Source of the DNA: Segatella paludivivens DSM 17968 = JCM 13650
GTDB lineage: Bacteria; Bacteroidota; Bacteroidia; Bacteroidales; Bacteroidaceae
Length of the DNA stretch: 64,000 nt
Assembly: GCF_000373185.1 (NCBI RefSeq)
Contig: NZ_KB890671.1
Span: 88,327-152,326, forward strand
Direction of reading: 5' to 3'
Positions 61,457-64,000 of the stretch are shown piece after piece (positions within the stretch are counted from its first letter, which is position 1; the number at the start of each line of letters is the position of its first letter). A model generated the notes under the pieces. It was not told the origin of the DNA and did not search any database. It saw nothing but the letters and a program-made list of their open reading frames with translations. Position numbers and translations under genes: made by a program.

Positions 61457-63535
61457 TTATTCTAATTCTATAAATTCAGGTTCAAATGGTTCCAACTGTA
61501 TAGTATTGTCATAATGTCGACCAGACAAAAGACCTTTGGCTTTAGTGGGTATCATTATTAGCTTCTTTTCATTGCTAGTATTCAGATATAGAATATGCTT
61601 ATTATCAATATAGCGAGCCATTACTCCTTTTGGTACTTCAGGTCCTTTCTTTATAGAAAGTTCTTTAATTAAATCATCAAATAGAAGATCTAATATCCCA
61701 GTATTAGCAGGAAGCCCTATATAAAATGCCAGACCTTTTCCATATTTATTGCAAGTTACTATAGGATAATCTTTGTCAAGGCTGGTTAGATTTGCCAATA
61801 CTTTTGCACCTTTAGTATATATCACATCAAATCTTGATGATTCTGTATCAAGAAATTGCCCTTTATAATTTATTTCGAGTTTCTTTCCTGTATATGATTT
61901 ACGTGAAAGTTCATTCAAGGCTTCGGTTTCTTCGTAATTCGCTACTCTTATGCCAAAAACATCACTTAACCTTCCTGGACGTGTTGACGAAAAGACTTTA
62001 CCTGTTTCATCTACTATCGCCGAATTGCTTGTCATTACTACAGTTCCGCCATCACTCACATATTTTCTGATTTTATCTGCTGTAACCGAATCCATAACAG
62101 TTAATCCGGGAACAAATAAAAGTTTATAATTAAGATTACTCTTGCTGATATCTACAATACGTGAGTCCAAATTTCTATAATAACATAAGTTAAAACATGA
62201 CTGCAACTGACTTTGGTGCTGTTCAGGAAAAGAAGCACTCGCTATCTGACTAGGGAATGAAAATGCCATGCCTACTTCTGGTTTCAGCTTATATGGGAAG
62301 AACTTCGATATTTTCTTAAACTCTGATGCTATTTGTTTATATTCGTCATACTTGCGATTTGGAATGCCATCCCAATCAAGCATTCCTTCAAGATATTGTT
62401 CTTCTCCACCATGCATACTCTGCCATGTCCAACCACAAACCGTCTGATTTCCGTACATCAATGTAGCATAAGCCGATTTGCGTATTGAGCCGGGAACTGC
62501 ATTCATAGTAGTAAATTCAGAGCACCAGAAAGGATTATTACTTTCAAACTGAATGCGTGATATACCAAACAAAGCATCCATTAACCCCCAATTAGAAGTG
62601 AGTGAAGATCCTGGATAAAAGCCACAACCCTCACGTGTCATCTTGCCAGAATAGGCTATATCAGCATAGTCAATATATTTTAACGGACTATAATACCATG
62701 CATTTGTATTGAGCAATGCTTTTGGTGCATTTCTGTTGACGACTTCAATTACTTTAAATAATATTCCGTTAACTTCATCAGATATGAATCTTCTGAAGTC
62801 TAGAATCCTTTCGGGAGCTCCAATTATTGAACCGGAAACAGGTAGTCCTATTTCTTCAAAGTTACCAATTCGCCGTGACCACCTTTGTCCAGCCCATGCG
62901 GCATTAAGTTTGTCTACTGATATATATTTGTTTTGCAGCCACGAGATAAACCGTTGCCTTACAGTCTCTGAATATGAAATAGGTCCATCTCCAGATTCAT
63001 TATCAATTCCGAATGCTAATAATGCCGGATGATTAGCATATCTTCTTGATATTTCATTAGCGAAACGAAGTGCGTATTTTTGATACATTGGATCACCGAC
63101 ATCTTCCATATATCTATGATTAGGATACATACGGTATCCATTAGCATCTACTACATCTATGCTAGGATACTTATGATGTAGCCATATTGGCGCAGGACGA
63201 ATTGCGATATCCAATATAACCTTTATCCCGGCTTTATTCATCATGTCCATTACACTATCAAACCAACCGAAATCAAAGTTCCCTTCTGTAGGTTCGTAAC
63301 TGTCCCATGCAAGATGCCCCATACGCACAACCTTAAAACCGGCATCCTTCATTAAGGATATATCTTTTTTTATCTTTTCTAAGTTTTTATCATCATGTGG
63401 ATGATAGTTTGTTCCAACATACAAATTCTGTGCACTAATTCTTGTGCAGAAAATAAAAGCAATTATAAATACTATTATCTTATTTGTAAAGACAGACAAA
63501 CAGATAAATAAAGGAACAATAAACCTATTTTTCAT
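61457..63535 (-). CDS. GH42 beta-galactosidase, secreted
   Basis: From ATG 63535 (MKNRFIVPLF) the protein is 692 residues, and the first 36 form a long hydrophobic signal segment ending FCTRISAQ; an upstream start adds 14 residues. GH42 features are YVGTNYHPHDDK (about 38-49), AFGIDNESGDG (acid/base Glu after Asn) and WCSEFTTMN (nucleophile Glu). A GATase-like trimerisation domain (LLFVPGLTVMDSV) and a C-terminal beta-domain follow. It releases galactose. With GH29 it forms a small fucose/galactose gene pair beside the starch locus. Confidence 0.88.
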   Translation of the reverse strand: MKNRFIVPLFICLSVFTNKIIVFIIAFIFCTRISAQNLYVGTNYHPHDDKNLEKIKKDISLMKDAGFKVVRMGHLAWDSYEPTEGNFDFGWFDSVMDMMNKAGIKVILDIAIRPAPIWLHHKYPSIDVVDANGYRMYPNHRYMEDVGDPMYQKYALRFANEISRRYANHPALLAFGIDNESGDGPISYSETVRQRFISWLQNKYISVDKLNAAWAGQRWSRRIGNFEEIGLPVSGSIIGAPERILDFRRFISDEVNGILFKVIEVVNRNAPKALLNTNAWYYSPLKYIDYADIAYSGKMTREGCGFYPGSSLTSNWGLMDALFGISRIQFESNNPFWCSEFTTMNAVPGSIRKSAYATLMYGNQTVCGWTWQSMHGGEEQYLEGMLDWDGIPNRKYDEYKQIASEFKKISKFFPYKLKPEVGMAFSFPSQIASASFPEQHQSQLQSCFNLCYYRNLDSRIVDISKSNLNYKLLFVPGLTVMDSVTADKIRKYVSDGGTVVMTSNSAIVDETGKVFSSTRPGRLSDVFGIRVANYEETEALNELSRKSYTGKKLEINYKGQFLDTESSRFDVIYTKGAKVLANLTSLDKDYPIVTCNKYGKGLAFYIGLPANTGILDLLFDDLIKELSIKKGPEVPKGVMARYIDNKHILYLNTSNEKKLIMIPTKAKGLLSGRHYDNTIQLEPFEPEFIELE

Positions 63536-63592
63536 TGCTATTAAATTATTAGTTGCATTTATGACTATTGTAGCCAATGTTATTCAGCGAGA

Positions 63593-63600
63593 CAAAGATA
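63593..63600 (-). promoter_or_regulatory. -7 promoter box for the GH42-GH29 pair
   Basis: The minus-strand reading is TATCTTTG followed by TC, 57 bases before the start at 63535. No clear -33 box. Confidence 0.5.
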
Positions 63601-63739
63601 ATAAAAAATATAATTACATGTCTCCTTTATAATCAAAATCTTCGAAGTCTATAAATGCTTTTGAGCTAGTAGATGCATATATGGCATACTAGGTAGTCTT
63701 TTATTATCTTATACGAAATATTTTATATATATTATGTTC

Positions 63740-63804
63740 GTGCGCGTGCGCGCACTTGTAGTTTTTGGAAATTCCAAGCGTCTAAGTGTCTAATCCTTGA
63801 CACT
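63740..63804. other. Dense cluster of small inverted repeats
   Basis: Three perfect inverted repeats occur close together: GTGCGCG-tg-CGCGCAC (63740-63755, within a 17-base alternating purine/pyrimidine tract), TTGGAA-a-TTCCAA (63765-63777) and AGTGTC-N8-GACACT (63785-63804). No gene is visible. The gene-free stretch 63601-64000 contains this cluster, the A/T repeat and the palindrome reported next. Confidence 0.6.
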
Positions 63805-63871
63805 CAGATATATAGACTGTCTTTTCTCAATATCCATGCGTCGTTCAAACTGCGGAGAATTATTGAGCAAC

Positions 63872-63928
63872 AAAAAACCGCTTTTTTTCATGATTACTGA
63901 ATTTTTATATGAAAAAGCCACTTTTTTT
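63872..63928. repeat. Two imperfect 40-bp-period A/T repeats
   Basis: AAAAAACCGCTTTTTTT at 63872-63888 recurs as GAAAAAGCCACTTTTTTT at 63911-63928, with the CTTTTTTT runs exactly 40 bases apart. Each copy is an A-run facing a T-run around a short GC core, so each can also form a hairpin. Confidence 0.55.
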
Positions 63929-63963
63929 GCAGTATAGAATCAGCTCCAAATTCGTGCGATTTT

Positions 63964-63983
63964 GCGTTTCTATATAGAAACGC
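63964..63983. repeat. Perfect 20-bp palindrome
   Basis: GCGTTTCTATATAGAAACGC is fully self-complementary with no spacer. It may be a regulator-binding or recombination site, or part of a conserved noncoding leader of an element that continues beyond the window. Confidence 0.65.
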
Positions 63984-64000
63984 ATGAATTTCCGTCATTT

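Overview
The window looks like a chromosomal segment of a Bacteroidales bacterium, most likely Prevotella or a close relative. It is AT-rich and its promoters carry the Bacteroidetes -7 box TAnnTTTG. Its gene families are typical of the group: SusCDEF, GH97, a DUF4290 protein next to tsaB/murA, type III glutamine synthetase, dapL and a RavA/ViaA pair. I see no rRNA, tRNA or CRISPR array.

Bases 1-5400 are accessory. Three hypothetical genes (the first cut by the window edge) are followed by a compact replication-type cassette: a DUF3127 OB-fold (SSB-like) protein, an unknown protein, a PrimPol/BT4734-type plus DUF3987 helicase-like fusion, and a DUF5675-like protein. The cassette starts with an elaborately structured leader and ends in a 14-bp hairpin. 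No integrase is visible, so the rest of the element probably lies to the left.

Bases 5400-24500 are mostly core genome. They hold a YczE-type membrane protein fused to a cytidylate-kinase-like domain, a divergent LysR regulator, the yicC-gmk-nadD operon, the divergent tsaB-DUF4290-murA-rimM-dxr-rseP operon, gltB-gltD, a PiT phosphate transporter with a PhoU-like tail, and a tiny Cys/Lys-rich secreted protein. MurA carries Asp in place of the fosfomycin-target Cys.

Bases 24500-40200 contain two glycosyltransferases, an outer-membrane beta-barrel receptor, a truncated transporter remnant, a GH43-like enzyme, a TorF-like porin, a PII protein, dapF-dapL-glnN, and the RavA/ViaA pair. With gltBD, the PII protein and glnN make this a nitrogen-assimilation neighbourhood.

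Bases 40300-59170 are a complete starch/maltodextrin utilisation locus. susC-D-E-F runs leftward. A LacI-family regulator and an MFS sugar transporter run rightward, followed by a DPE2-like GH77 4-alpha-glucanotransferase, GH97 alpha-glucosidase, type I pullulanase and GH13 neopullulanase. The best regulatory finding is here: two near-identical LacI-type palindromes (GTGCAAACGWTTGCRC) are each centred exactly 65 bp from a -7 box. This holds for the divergent susC and lacI promoters and for the malQ promoter, which suggests that the LacI protein acts as an activator of the whole locus.

Bases 59200-63600 encode a GH29 fucosidase and a GH42 beta-galactosidase on the minus strand. The last 400 bases contain no convincing gene but hold dense hairpins, a 40-bp-period A/T repeat and a perfect 20-bp palindrome, probably the leading edge of another accessory element.
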